Below, piece after piece: positions 51,308 through 59,772 of a stretch of DNA of 64,000 bases. The notes under the pieces are model-generated. The model was not told the origin of the DNA. It did no database searches and saw only the letters and a list, made by a program, of their open reading frames with translations. A program made the translations under genes and the position numbers. The stretch spans positions 1 to 64,000 of the forward strand of contig CAKKRE010000009.1 of assembly GCA_919902505.1 (NCBI GenBank), read 5' to 3'. This stretch comes from Nitrospiraceae bacterium (GTDB lineage: Bacteria; Nitrospirota; Nitrospiria; Nitrospirales; Nitrospiraceae). The first letter of the stretch is position 1, and every line of letters starts with the position of its first letter.

Positions 51308-51444
51308 CTGTATCCACCTGCCTATTTCCTCAGGTGCTCCGCTCCAGTTTTCCAAGAGCCCTGCCCAATCACGTGAAAAGTCTGCTCGTCGTACGTCAGC
51401 GAGCAACTTGCTGCGTGCGAAACAGCGTTCTCTTCAATGTTCTG

Positions 51445-51750
51445 TTAGAGTGGAGTTTCCCAGGCGGAGGCCTGGGGATACTCAGTCGTGAGGCGGTCGT
51501 GTTCGGTGTGGTCGAAGGGTTCCACGATCAGGTCTGGGCGGTTCAATGGTTCGGGGCATGCCGGTGAGGACAGAAAGTCGACATAGTCCTGCGCCTTCGC
51601 CTCGGTGGCAAAGCGACAGAGCCCGTACTCCGGCATGTGAGAAGATGGGTGCCAAAAGGCCAACCCGATGGAGCTGCCTTGAAACACTCCCAGCGTGCGG
51701 TGCCGGACTTGAAACCCTCCCGGAGTATTCGTAGAACGATCGAGTGCCAT
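51445..51750 (-). CDS. Conserved-looking protein of unknown function
   Basis: About 101 residues from ATG 51750 (GGAAA upstream); ATG 51762 adds four residues. Soluble and mixed alpha/beta: GFQVRHRTLGVFQGSSIGLAF, then YGLCRFATEAKAQDYVDFLS. The tail is acidic. No motif was recognised. It has its own direction between two plus-strand genes. Confidence 0.55.
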   Translation of the reverse strand: MALDRSTNTPGGFQVRHRTLGVFQGSSIGLAFWHPSSHMPEYGLCRFATEAKAQDYVDFLSSPACPEPLNRPDLIVEPFDHTEHDRLTTEYPQASAWETPL

Positions 51751-51911
51751 GCCGATTTCCATTGAGTGCTGATCGACTAAGAGTGGGCAAGTATAGCAAG
51801 GTTATAAAGGAATCGACACCTCGCGGGCTCCGCCGGTGATTGACTTCGTCGGTGAAAGCCTTACGTCCTAAGAATGCGTGGTCTGCTGCGACCGGCGCGA
51901 AGGAGGAGAGC

Positions 51912-52514
51912 ATGGTCATGTCATTGATGCGTTCGATGGTCGGAGTCGTGCTGCTTGCGGCGGTGTTGGCCCTGTCCGGCTGCGGCTATAACGACTTGCA
52001 AGGTCTTGATGAGGATAGCAAGGCGGCTTGGAGTGAAGTGATCAACCAATATCAGCGGCGGGCCGATTTAATCCCGAATCTGGTGAATACGGTGAAGGGA
52101 TATGCCGCGCATGAGAAGGAGACGCTGGAAAGCGTCGTGCAAGCGCGTGCCAAGGCTACCAGCGTTCAGGTGACGCCGGAGTTGCTCAAGGACGAAGCCG
52201 CTTTCAAAAAGTTCCAAGAGGCGCAGCAGGGTCTCTCGAGTGCGCTGGGGCGGTTGCTGGCCTTGGCCGAGAATTATCCCAATCTCAAGGCGGATCAAGG
52301 ATTCCGCGACCTTCAGAGCCAACTCGAAGGCACTGAGAATCGCATCACCGTGGCACGCAAGCGGTATATCGACAAGGTTGCAGAATTCAACAAGATGGTT
52401 CGCTATTTCCCCACCAATCTGACAGCCAAGTTCCTTCTGCATCTGGATGAGAAGGCCAATTTTACCGTCGCTGACGAAAAAGCGGTAGCTAAGCCGCCGG
52501 AAGTAAAATTTTAA
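51912..52514 (+). CDS. lemA: LemA family protein, lipoprotein form
   Basis: 200 residues from ATG 51912, with GGAGGAGAGC directly upstream. The N-terminal hydrophobic segment contains a lipobox-like LALSGCGYN. The LemA four-helix domain shows WSEVINQYQRRADLIPNLVN, TVKGYAAHEKETLESVVQAR, LGRLLALAENYPNLKAD and RKRYIDKVAEFNKMVRYFP, all signature segments. The function is unknown. The two following TPM-domain genes are a recurrent partnership in bacteria. Confidence 0.93.
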   Translation: MVMSLMRSMVGVVLLAAVLALSGCGYNDLQGLDEDSKAAWSEVINQYQRRADLIPNLVNTVKGYAAHEKETLESVVQARAKATSVQVTPELLKDEAAFKKFQEAQQGLSSALGRLLALAENYPNLKADQGFRDLQSQLEGTENRITVARKRYIDKVAEFNKMVRYFPTNLTAKFLLHLDEKANFTVADEKAVAKPPEVKF

Positions 52515-52539
52515 GATCGGTCTGGTAAGGCAGGGAGCG

Positions 52540-53421
52540 ATGGCAATGCGGCTGATGGGGCGAGCAGGGTGGGGGCTCCTCATCGGGTGGCTCTGGCTCA
52601 CAGGGGTGGCGAGCCTCCCAGCTGCGGCGCTGGATGTGCCGCCTCTCAGCGGGCGCATCATGGATCAGGCGCATGCCTTGCCGCTTGCCGTCGCAGAGCG
52701 ACTCTCTGCCGATCTGGCAGCACACGAAGCCAAAACCTCCAATCAGGTCGCGGTCCTCATCATTCCATCGTTGGAGGGTGAGCCGCTGTTTGATTTTTCC
52801 CATCGTGTGGCGACCACGTGGAAGTTGGGCCGCAAGGGGACCGACAACGGAGTCCTCCTTCTCATCGCAATCAAGGATCGAAAAATTCGCCTGGAGGTCG
52901 GCTACGGATTGGAAGGGGTGCTGACGGATGCAAGGTCGGCTCAGATTATTCGAAACGAGATCGTCCCCCGATTTCGAGCCGGCGATGTCCCGGCCGGCGT
53001 GACGGCCGGTGTGCAAGCCATCTTGCGCACCATTGAAGGGACGTACCGTGCACCGGAACGTCCGGCGGCTACTCCTTCTTCGAGCGATGCCTTCGCCAAC
53101 GCAGTCTTCGCGGTGATTCTGGGTGTCGTCGTCGGGCTCTTGTTCTCACGCGCCCATCGAGTGCTGGGGCCCGTTGTCGGGGGAGGCTTGTCGTTTCTCG
53201 CTGCCCCATGGGTGATACCGGCAGTGATCGCCGGGGCCGTGAGCCTGGTTCTGGTCGGCCTGCTGGGTATGCTGGGGCCAAGCAGCGGATCACGCAGGCG
53301 GGGAGACGGCAGTGCGTTTGACGGGACCTGGTTCAGCACGCAACAAGGCGGATGGGGAGGCGGTGGCTTCTCCGGCGGTGGCGGCGATTTCGGAGGAGGA
53401 GGCGCCAGTGGCAACTGGTAG
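52540..53421 (+). CDS. TPM-domain protein (YgcG/Psb32-like) with Gly-rich tail
   Basis: 293 residues. A signal peptide or anchor (about 10-30) is followed by a TPM domain (about 35-170): GRIMDQAHALPLAVAERLSA, KLGRKGTDNGVLLLIAIKDR, RLEVGYGLEGVLTD, all family-typical. Two membrane segments (about 186-205 and 222-245) and a C-terminal Gly-rich stretch (FSGGGGDFGGGGASGNW) follow. It is thought to act in envelope quality control. The Gly-rich coding sequence also supplies the GGAGGAGG ribosome binding site for the next gene, which overlaps by 14 bp. Confidence 0.9.
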   Translation: MAMRLMGRAGWGLLIGWLWLTGVASLPAAALDVPPLSGRIMDQAHALPLAVAERLSADLAAHEAKTSNQVAVLIIPSLEGEPLFDFSHRVATTWKLGRKGTDNGVLLLIAIKDRKIRLEVGYGLEGVLTDARSAQIIRNEIVPRFRAGDVPAGVTAGVQAILRTIEGTYRAPERPAATPSSSDAFANAVFAVILGVVVGLLFSRAHRVLGPVVGGGLSFLAAPWVIPAVIAGAVSLVLVGLLGMLGPSSGSRRRGDGSAFDGTWFSTQQGGWGGGGFSGGGGDFGGGGASGNW

Positions 53422-54070
53422 ACGGCCGACGCTGACAGATGAGGAGCGTGCGCGGGTTGAGGCGGCGGTGCAGGCGGCCGAGCAACAGACCAGCGCCGAA
53501 ATTGTGCCGATGATCGTCGGGCGATCCGGTTTGTATCGTGAGGCGCACCATCGTGTCGGCCTACTGAGTGCGGTACTCGTTCTGATGGCCCTGCTGATGA
53601 TCGAATCCACCTGGCTCCCGTGGGGGTGGCATGCGGCGAATGCCGTCTGGTTGCTTGGAATGACCATGCTGGCCTATGCCCTCGGAGCCTGGGTGGGGAC
53701 CTGGCCTCCGGTGCTGCGACTCTTCACCTCCCGCGAGCGGATGCATCGGAAGGTGCAGCTGCGGGCGAAGTTGGCCTTCGCTCAGCATGGTCTTACGCGG
53801 ACCCGCGAGCGAACAGGACTTCTGCTGCTGGTCTCCCTGCTCGAACGGCAGGTCTCTGTGTTGGCAGACCAATCGTTGCGCGATGGGATCTCGGATGCGC
53901 AGTGGCAGGAGGTCGTCGCCGTCGTCGTCGAACGACTGAAGGTCGGCGATCTGGTCGGCGGCCTCTGCTGCGGCATCGAAGCCAGCGGAACGCTCCTTGC
54001 GCGCGCCTGTCCTGCGCGTGACGGCGACAATCCCAATGAGCTGTCGAATCAGGTGATTCAGGACACGTGA
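53408..54070 (+). CDS. Second TPM-domain membrane protein
   Basis: About 220 residues from GTG 53408 inside the end of the previous gene (GGAGGAGGC upstream). The N-terminus (LTDEERARVEAAVQAAEQQT) begins a TPM-type domain, interrupted by two membrane helices (about 48-68 and 75-95). It then continues as ERTGLLLLVSLLERQVSVLAD and WQEVVAVVVERLKVGDLVGG. This is the DUF2207/TPM companion typically coded after LemA and YgcG. The function is unknown. Confidence 0.85.
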   Translation: MATGRRPTLTDEERARVEAAVQAAEQQTSAEIVPMIVGRSGLYREAHHRVGLLSAVLVLMALLMIESTWLPWGWHAANAVWLLGMTMLAYALGAWVGTWPPVLRLFTSRERMHRKVQLRAKLAFAQHGLTRTRERTGLLLLVSLLERQVSVLADQSLRDGISDAQWQEVVAVVVERLKVGDLVGGLCCGIEASGTLLARACPARDGDNPNELSNQVIQDT

Positions 54071-54091
54071 TCGTCGGTTCTTGGCCGACAA

Positions 54092-54120
54092 TGGACGGCT
54101 CCATCCTGTTTCGCTACAAT
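54092..54120 (+). promoter_or_regulatory. murJ promoter, possibly leaderless transcript
   Basis: TGGACG (54092-54097), a 17-nt spacer, then TACAAT (54115-54120). The murJ ATG follows after 8 nt with no Shine-Dalgarno sequence. Confidence 0.45.
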
Positions 54121-54128
54121 CGCCGATA

Positions 54129-55757
54129 ATGTCGGATCCCGCCGTGTCCGTTGAACCATCTCGACCAGCTCCGGATGAAACCCGCTCCGTCGTCAAGGCG
54201 GCGGGCCTCATCGGTGTGGCGACCTTGTCCAGCCGCATCCTCGGTTTTGTCCGCGACATGGTGTTAGCGAGACTCTTTGGCGCGACCCCCGCGGCCGACG
54301 CGTTCTTTGTCGCATACCGCATCCCGAATTTGTTGCGGGAACTATTTGCCGAAGGGTCGATGTCCGCCGCCTTCATTCCGGTCTTTACCGAATATCACAC
54401 GCTTAAGACCAAGCGGGATGCCTGGGAGCTGGCCAGCGCCACCTTCACGACGCTGCTCACCATCGTCACGGCAGTGACCCTGTTGGGCATTCTGGCGGCA
54501 CCCGGGATTGTCTGGCTCCTTGCCCCGGGTTTCCGCGGAAGTCCGGACAAGCTGGCGCTGACGACCCTGCTGACGCAGATGATGTTTCCCTATCTGATCT
54601 TTATCAGCCTGGCAGCCCTGGCGATGGGGATTCTGAACTCGCTGCGCGCTTTTGCCGCGCCGGCCTTCTCGCCGGTCTTTTTCAATATTTTCACCATCGC
54701 CTGCATGTTGTTCCTCTCGCCCTGGTTGCCGGAGCCCATCATCGGTGTGGCGGTCGGCATCGTCGTCGGAGGAGTGGCGCAGTTTGCGATGCAGCTGCCG
54801 GGGCTAAAAGGCCGGGGGATGTTGTTCGGCCTGCGGTTCCAGCCCGGCCACCCAGGCGTGAAGCGCATCGGGTGGTTGATGGTGCCCTCGTTACTAGGAT
54901 TGTCGGTGACGCAGATCAATATCACCGTGAGTACGATCCTGGCCTCGTATTTTGCCGGTGGCCCGACCTATCTGTTTTACGGGATGCGGCTCATTCAGTT
55001 TCCGCTCGGCATTTTCGGCGTGGCGCTCGCGACGGCTATTCTTCCGACGCTCTCCGCGCAGGCCGCCCGCGGGGCGTTGGATGAGTTGCGGACGACGATC
55101 GGGTTCGGTCTTCGAATGATTTTTTTCATCATTCTTCCCGCGATGTTGGGACTGATCCTCTTGCGGCATCCGATCGTGCATCTGGTGTTCGAGCATGGGT
55201 CGTTTACCAAAGCCGATACATTGGCGACGGCGACGGCGCTCCTCTGTTATGCCGTCGGGTTGTGGGCTTTTGCCGGGGTGCGTATCATCGTCTCCGCGTT
55301 TTATTCCCTACAGGATACGAGGACGCCGGCGGTCACTGCGGGGATTGCGGTCGGGGCAAATATTCTGTTGTCCTTGTGGTTGATGACACTGCTGGATGCC
55401 GCGGGGTTGGCTTTGGCCACGGCACTGGCTTCCATGCTGAATGGGAGTATCCTCGTTGCCGTGTTGCACCGGCGTCTGGGGCGTGTCGATTGGGGTTCGA
55501 TTGTACGGTCGGCTTTTCGAGTGCTGGGAGCCTGCATTCCGGTCGCAGTGGTGTGCCTCTGGGTTGCGAATGCGTCCCTGTGGGACCAGGACGGTGCGTG
55601 GGTCGTGAAATCCGCAGCCTTGTTTGGTGGAATCGGAGTCAGCGTCATCGGATATCTCGGGGTGCATATTATGCTCGGCTCGGAGGAATTGGACGTGGTG
55701 TTAGGAATGGTGAAGCGGAAATTGGGACGGGTCGCGAAGAAGTTTGGGGCAGCCTGA
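54129..55757 (+). CDS. murJ: Lipid II flippase MurJ
   Basis: 542 residues from ATG 54129; the frame is open to 54081 but that part carries the promoter. MOP-superfamily protein with about 14 membrane segments. LSSRILGFVRDMVLARLFGA near residue 37 contains the conserved RD, and LFAEGSMSAAFIPVFTEY near 80 is the MurJ signature. It flips lipid-linked peptidoglycan precursor across the inner membrane and is essential. Ogt starts immediately after the stop. Confidence 0.95.
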   Translation: MSDPAVSVEPSRPAPDETRSVVKAAGLIGVATLSSRILGFVRDMVLARLFGATPAADAFFVAYRIPNLLRELFAEGSMSAAFIPVFTEYHTLKTKRDAWELASATFTTLLTIVTAVTLLGILAAPGIVWLLAPGFRGSPDKLALTTLLTQMMFPYLIFISLAALAMGILNSLRAFAAPAFSPVFFNIFTIACMLFLSPWLPEPIIGVAVGIVVGGVAQFAMQLPGLKGRGMLFGLRFQPGHPGVKRIGWLMVPSLLGLSVTQINITVSTILASYFAGGPTYLFYGMRLIQFPLGIFGVALATAILPTLSAQAARGALDELRTTIGFGLRMIFFIILPAMLGLILLRHPIVHLVFEHGSFTKADTLATATALLCYAVGLWAFAGVRIIVSAFYSLQDTRTPAVTAGIAVGANILLSLWLMTLLDAAGLALATALASMLNGSILVAVLHRRLGRVDWGSIVRSAFRVLGACIPVAVVCLWVANASLWDQDGAWVVKSAALFGGIGVSVIGYLGVHIMLGSEELDVVLGMVKRKLGRVAKKFGAA

Positions 55758-55758
55758 C

Positions 55759-56262
55759 ATGACGCACGCAATCACGTTTCAGACCGCTTGGGGCTTGATC
55801 AGGATTACGGCTTCCGAGAAGGGCGTGACCTCCATTGATTTGTCGCCGTCGGATCCTGCTGCCCGGCAGCAACCGGCTGAGGCTGGCGGCGCAGCCGCAT
55901 CGATCGTAGAAGAGGCACAAGCACAGCTGCTGGCCTATATCGAGGGCACGCGTCGCGAGTTTTCTTTTCCGGTGGATTATTCGGCCGGCACGCCGTTTCA
56001 GCGGAAAGTCTGGAAGGCGATCGCACGGATTCCCTACGGCCGGGTGCGGTCCTATCAATGGGTGGCCATGCGTGTGGGCGGAAAGCAGTATGCCAGGGCG
56101 GTGGGGATGGCGCTCGGCGCCAACCCGGTCCCCATCGTGGTGCCCTGTCATCGGATCATCTCGCACGACGGTTCGCTAGGTGGATTTTCTTGCGGATTGC
56201 CGTTGAAGCGCCGCCTGCTGAATTTGGAAGGCACGTTGAATCAATTACGAAATGCACAATGA
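55759..56262 (+). CDS. ogt: Methylated-DNA-[protein]-cysteine methyltransferase
   Basis: 167 residues from ATG 55759. The acceptor Cys130 is in VVPCHRII. The DNA-binding segment GTPFQRKVWKAIARIPYGRV near residue 76 and the Asn in ALGANPVPIV are conserved. It repairs O6-alkylguanine by irreversible transfer to itself. The N-terminal domain is short, as in Ogt. It is probably co-transcribed with murJ and dtd. Confidence 0.93.
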   Translation: MTHAITFQTAWGLIRITASEKGVTSIDLSPSDPAARQQPAEAGGAAASIVEEAQAQLLAYIEGTRREFSFPVDYSAGTPFQRKVWKAIARIPYGRVRSYQWVAMRVGGKQYARAVGMALGANPVPIVVPCHRIISHDGSLGGFSCGLPLKRRLLNLEGTLNQLRNAQ

Positions 56263-56297
56263 GTTGCGCCTGGCCATCGGTCTGTGAAGGATGATGC

Positions 56298-56768
56298 ATG
56301 AAGGCTGTCATTCAACGGGTCACACGCGCGTCAGTTGAGGTGGAGGGCGGGATCGTTGGCCGGATCGGCGCAGGTCTACTGGTGCTGTTGGGCGTCGCGA
56401 AGGGGGATGACGAGCGCGACCTGCTGTATATCGTTGAGAAGCTTCAGACCCTGCGGATCTTTGGCGACGAGCAGGGGAAGATGAATCGTACGCTCACCGA
56501 AGTCGGCGGGGCGCTCCTGCTCGTCTCGCAATTTACGCTGCTCGGTGATACCAGCAAGGGCAGACGTCCAGGGTTCGCCCTAGCTGCTCCACCGGAGGAG
56601 GCGCGTACATTGTATGAGCAGGCGGTCGGTCGGTTGCGGGCGGATGGTCTGACGGTGGAACCCGGGGTCTTCGGGGCGCACATGCAAGTGGAATTGCTCA
56701 ACGATGGCCCGGTGACGTTCCTGTTGGACAGCCGGAGAGGAGCATCGGCTCCGACTCTCAAGTCTTGA
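56298..56768 (+). CDS. dtd: D-aminoacyl-tRNA deacylase
   Basis: 156 residues. [15 protein letters not shown], the SQFTL motif (near residue 79) followed by [11 protein letters not shown], and the C-terminal [11 protein letters not shown] (Gly-cisPro-type motif) are diagnostic. It hydrolyses D-aminoacyl-tRNAs and glycyl-tRNA(Ala), keeping D-residues out of proteins. GAAGGA precedes the ATG. The C-terminus is a few residues longer than usual. Confidence 0.95.
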   Translation: MKAVIQRVTRASVEVEGGIVGRIGAGLLVLLGVAKGDDERDLLYIVEKLQTLRIFGDEQGKMNRTLTEVGGALLLVSQFTLLGDTSKGRRPGFALAAPPEEARTLYEQAVGRLRADGLTVEPGVFGAHMQVELLNDGPVTFLLDSRRGASAPTLKS

Positions 56769-56822
56769 TCGCGGATGCCGATAAGGAATCAGGGAGAAAG
56801 CCTGCGTGGGTTGAGCATGGTC

Positions 56823-56831
56823 TGCTATACT
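56823..56831 (+). promoter_or_regulatory. Extended -10 promoter
   Basis: TG-C-TATACT (56823-56831), 35 bp before the ATG at 56867. No -35 is evident. Confidence 0.5.
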
Positions 56832-56866
56832 ATTTTCAAAGGGCAGGGATTGCCCGGGAGGTCGAG

Positions 56867-57433
56867 ATGGGAAGTCCCGTTTCTCGCAGCCATCCACTCC
56901 GACAGCTCTTCGGAGCGTTGACGGAAAAAAGCTTCACCGAACACCTCGGGTGGCCCGATCTGAATGTCACCGAGTACGTCTCCAACCTGCTCGTCGAATT
57001 CGCTCACACCGACCAACTCTACAAAATCCAGAATACGCAGGGCCGCGCCGTCGATTCCGTCGTCGAGATGCTGTTCGAATCCGAAGTGTTGTTGGAAGCG
57101 CAATCCTTCGAGCGGGAGCGCGAAGTGCACCGACATATCGGCGACTTCACACTCTTCATGACCGGCCTGTTTCCAGAGTATCTCCGCCGCCTCAAGAGCG
57201 TGGGCCGCATCTACCATAAAGATTTCCTGGTGGATTACGTGAAGACGGGCAAACGCTCGTACGGGTTGGTCGCCGAGTACGGCAGCTACGACCCTGAGCA
57301 GGATTCCCCGTTGTTCCGGAAGCTGTCGGAGAATTTCGAGCTGTGTGTGACCGGATTGGGGTTTGTCCGGTCGGACTTGGATCGTATGCAAGACCCTGCC
57401 TGCCGCCGCGTCAAAGATCTTCTTCTCAATTGA
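56867..57433 (+). CDS. Conserved-looking protein of unknown function
   Basis: 188 residues from ATG 56867, chosen for GGGAGG upstream and because an extended -10 lies in the longer frame. It is soluble and largely helical, with several acidic/aromatic stretches (HIGDFTLFMTGLFPEYLRRL, YHKDFLVDYVKTGKRSY). No motif was recognised. It is translationally coupled to the peptidase gene, whose TTG start overlaps its TGA stop. Confidence 0.78.
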   Translation: MGSPVSRSHPLRQLFGALTEKSFTEHLGWPDLNVTEYVSNLLVEFAHTDQLYKIQNTQGRAVDSVVEMLFESEVLLEAQSFEREREVHRHIGDFTLFMTGLFPEYLRRLKSVGRIYHKDFLVDYVKTGKRSYGLVAEYGSYDPEQDSPLFRKLSENFELCVTGLGFVRSDLDRMQDPACRRVKDLLLN

Positions 57434-58368
57434 AACGATCACGACCGACTCTGCTCATTCACGGTGGCGCGGGACGCCGCGCCATGACCGTCGCTCAAGC
57501 AGCCTGCGTCGAGGCCGCCCTGAGGGAAGGCCACCGACTACTCATGGCCGGAACCCCGGCGCTGTCGGTCGTGGAAGAAGCCATTCGCATGCTGGAGGAG
57601 TCTGGACTGTTCAATGCGGGGCGAGGCTCGAACCATCAGCTTGACGGGGTGCGGCGCATGGACGCATCGATCATGGAAGGGCTCGACCTGCGGGCAGGGG
57701 CTGTGGCCTCCATCGAGGGTATCGTCCATCCCATCACCGCCGCGCGGCTGGTGATGGAAAAAACGGCCCATGTGTTGCTGGCCGGGCAATCGGCCTCCCG
57801 CTTTGCGGACTATTTCGGATTGGAGCGCGCGCCCCGTGCCAAACGGCCAGCAGGGCCGCAGCCCAAGCAATTGAGGCCGCGGGCCGGACTGCAGCACACG
57901 TTGCGTTTGCATCAGGCGATCATGCAGACGGGCCGTCTCCGCGCGCGGAGTTTGGGCAAGGAAACCGTGGGCGCAGTGGCCTTGGATCTCGCCGGGACGG
58001 TAGCGGCCGGCGCATCCACCGGCGGGGTCGATGTGATGTTGCCGGGCCGGGTCGGCGATACGCCGTTGATCGGATGCGGGGTCTATGCCGATAATGAGGC
58101 CGGAGCGGTCTCCATGACGGGATTAGGGGAGAGCATCATTCGAGTGGCCGTTGCCAAAGAGATCAGCGATTTATTGGCGAGCGGCTGGAGTCCGCTGCGG
58201 TCGGCGAATCGGGTACTGCGGAAGGTCGTGGAGCGTATTCACGGCGCGGCCGGGGTGCTGGTGCTCTCGCCGGATGGCCGGTTCGCCATTCGACACAGTA
58301 CGCCGAACATGGTGGCCGGTGTGATCGGGCGCGACGGCCGCCCGCACGTGAAAGGGCGGTTTGCCTAG
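57430..58368 (+). CDS. Isoaspartyl peptidase/L-asparaginase (Ntn hydrolase)
   Basis: 312 residues from TTG 57430, which forms a TTGA overlap with the upstream stop. The next ATG would delete the essential LLIHGGAG motif at residue 7. NAGRGSNHQLDG near residue 60 and the autocleavage site GKETVGAVALD, with nucleophile Thr179, are family-specific. DNEAGAVSMTGLGE follows. The precursor is cut before Thr179 to give alpha and beta chains that hydrolyse isoaspartyl dipeptides and asparagine. The linker before Thr179 is rich in Pro, Arg and Gln. Confidence 0.9.
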   Translation: MKRSRPTLLIHGGAGRRAMTVAQAACVEAALREGHRLLMAGTPALSVVEEAIRMLEESGLFNAGRGSNHQLDGVRRMDASIMEGLDLRAGAVASIEGIVHPITAARLVMEKTAHVLLAGQSASRFADYFGLERAPRAKRPAGPQPKQLRPRAGLQHTLRLHQAIMQTGRLRARSLGKETVGAVALDLAGTVAAGASTGGVDVMLPGRVGDTPLIGCGVYADNEAGAVSMTGLGESIIRVAVAKEISDLLASGWSPLRSANRVLRKVVERIHGAAGVLVLSPDGRFAIRHSTPNMVAGVIGRDGRPHVKGRFA

Positions 58369-58380
58369 TCGCGCAAGAGG

Positions 58381-58405
58381 CTGATACAGTGACTAGAGGT
58401 ATCAG
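58381..58405 (+). promoter_or_regulatory. 7-bp inverted repeat just upstream of a glyoxalase-fold gene
   Basis: CTGATAC (58381-58387) and GTATCAG (58399-58405) are perfect arms around an 11-nt loop that ends in AGAG, and the last G of the AGAGG ribosome binding site is the first base of the right arm. The ATG follows 3 nt later. It could be an operator or an RNA hairpin that affects ribosome access. Confidence 0.4.
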
Positions 58406-58408
58406 TGT

Positions 58409-58837
58409 ATGCTGGCACTCTTTCACCTCGCCTTCCCTGTCCACGATCTCGCCGAGGCCAAGCAATTTTACGTCGATGGTCTCGGTTGTGTGCTGGGTCG
58501 GGAATCCTCCTCCGCCGTCACCTTCGGACTGGCCGGGCACCAGTTGGTCGCCCATCTCTCCACCCAGTCGCCAGTGCCGCAGAAAGGCGTCTATCCGCGT
58601 CATTTCGGGCTGGTGTTGACGCAGGAAGAAGAATGGCAGGCGCTGGCCGATCGCGCCAAAGCGAAGGACCTGACGTTTTATCAACAGCCCAGGCGGCGGT
58701 TTGCCGGCACCCGCATCGAACATCTCACATTTTTCCTGCAAGACCCTTCCCGGAATCTCCTCGAATTTAAATACTATCGGCACGAGTCGGCGATTTTCGG
58801 GGAACGAGACGTGGCGGCGGTCGGGGATGCTGAGTAG
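58409..58837 (+). CDS. VOC/glyoxalase-fold protein
   Basis: 142 residues. The beta-alpha-beta-beta-beta halves are visible: MLALFHLAFPVHDLAEAKQF with metal-type His6, then HFGLVL (His near residue 65), EHLTFFLQDPSRNLLEFKYY with His and the terminal Glu. This is the usual metal set of vicinal-oxygen-chelate enzymes (glyoxalase I, dioxygenases). The specific substrate is unknown. Confidence 0.88.
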   Translation: MLALFHLAFPVHDLAEAKQFYVDGLGCVLGRESSSAVTFGLAGHQLVAHLSTQSPVPQKGVYPRHFGLVLTQEEEWQALADRAKAKDLTFYQQPRRRFAGTRIEHLTFFLQDPSRNLLEFKYYRHESAIFGERDVAAVGDAE

Positions 58838-58885
58838 CGAATGCTCTCCGCAGCATCGCGCGGACCGTGCTGATGAAGTTATGGC

Positions 58886-59680
58886 TCAGTCTTCAGAAGG
58901 GGCGAGGTCGTGCGGCTCCGGTGCCTGTCGGTTCGTCGAGAGTGAGCCGGCTCTGCGTCCGTTGCCCCGTTCCAGCCATCGGACGATGTGGTGCTGCCGT
59001 CGATTTAAGTAGGCGGTATGGCGGATCGGGTCATACCGGCGCGGGGAGGGAAGAATCGCTGCCAGTAACGCCGCTTCGTCGATCGTCAGCTCCTTGGCCG
59101 ATTTCCCGAAATGGTGCCGCGCCGCCGCTTCCGCGCCGAATACGCCCTGCCCCCATTCCGCGACATTCAAATACAATTCCAAAATCCGTTCCTTCGTCAA
59201 ATGATGTTCCAGGGAACGGGTGATGAGGGCTTCGCGGGCCTTCCGTAGCAGGGAACGTTCAGACGAGAGGTAAAGATTCTTTGCCAGTTGCTGCGTAATG
59301 GTGCTGCCGCCGCGCTTGAACTCGCCGACTTCCAGGTTGTACAAGGCGGCATCTTTGATGCCTTCCCAATCGAATCCCTCGTGGGCAAAGAAGGAGGCGT
59401 CCTCGGCCGCCACCACGGCTCGTTGGAGTGCCGGCGCGATGCGTGACAACGGCACCCAGACGAATTGCGGATGCAGCGCGCGGCCTTGTTCCTTGGCCTG
59501 GGCACGTCGTGCCTCCATCAAGGCCGTTTCCGTGGGGTGATGTTTGGCCAGGTGCGAGACGTCCGGCAGCGTCACCAGCCAATACAACGCCAAGGCGGCG
59601 GCGGGGAGACCGACCAGGATGGTCGCCCACAACAGCATCCGGCCGAACAGGCTGCCAGTTGACTTGTTCATTCCCGACAC
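58886..59680 (-). CDS. mtgA: Monofunctional peptidoglycan glycosyltransferase
   Basis: 264 residues. N-terminal anchor at about 12-35. The GT51 motifs are in order: AAEDASFFAHEGFDWEG (catalytic Glu, near residue 92), GGSTITQQLAKNL, RKAREALIT and ILELYLNVAEWG. No transpeptidase domain is present, as expected for MtgA. It polymerises lipid II into glycan strands. Start ATG 59680 or 59671. It has a Pro/Ser-rich tail. Confidence 0.95.
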   Translation of the reverse strand: MSGMNKSTGSLFGRMLLWATILVGLPAAALALYWLVTLPDVSHLAKHHPTETALMEARRAQAKEQGRALHPQFVWVPLSRIAPALQRAVVAAEDASFFAHEGFDWEGIKDAALYNLEVGEFKRGGSTITQQLAKNLYLSSERSLLRKAREALITRSLEHHLTKERILELYLNVAEWGQGVFGAEAAARHHFGKSAKELTIDEAALLAAILPSPRRYDPIRHTAYLNRRQHHIVRWLERGNGRRAGSLSTNRQAPEPHDLAPSED

Positions 59681-59772
59681 TCTATCTATGACGATACGAG
59701 GTGTTGCACCGGTCCGGCCCCTGTCTCCGGAGGTGAACGTACATCCCGCACGTCGCTACGCGGTGGATCACC

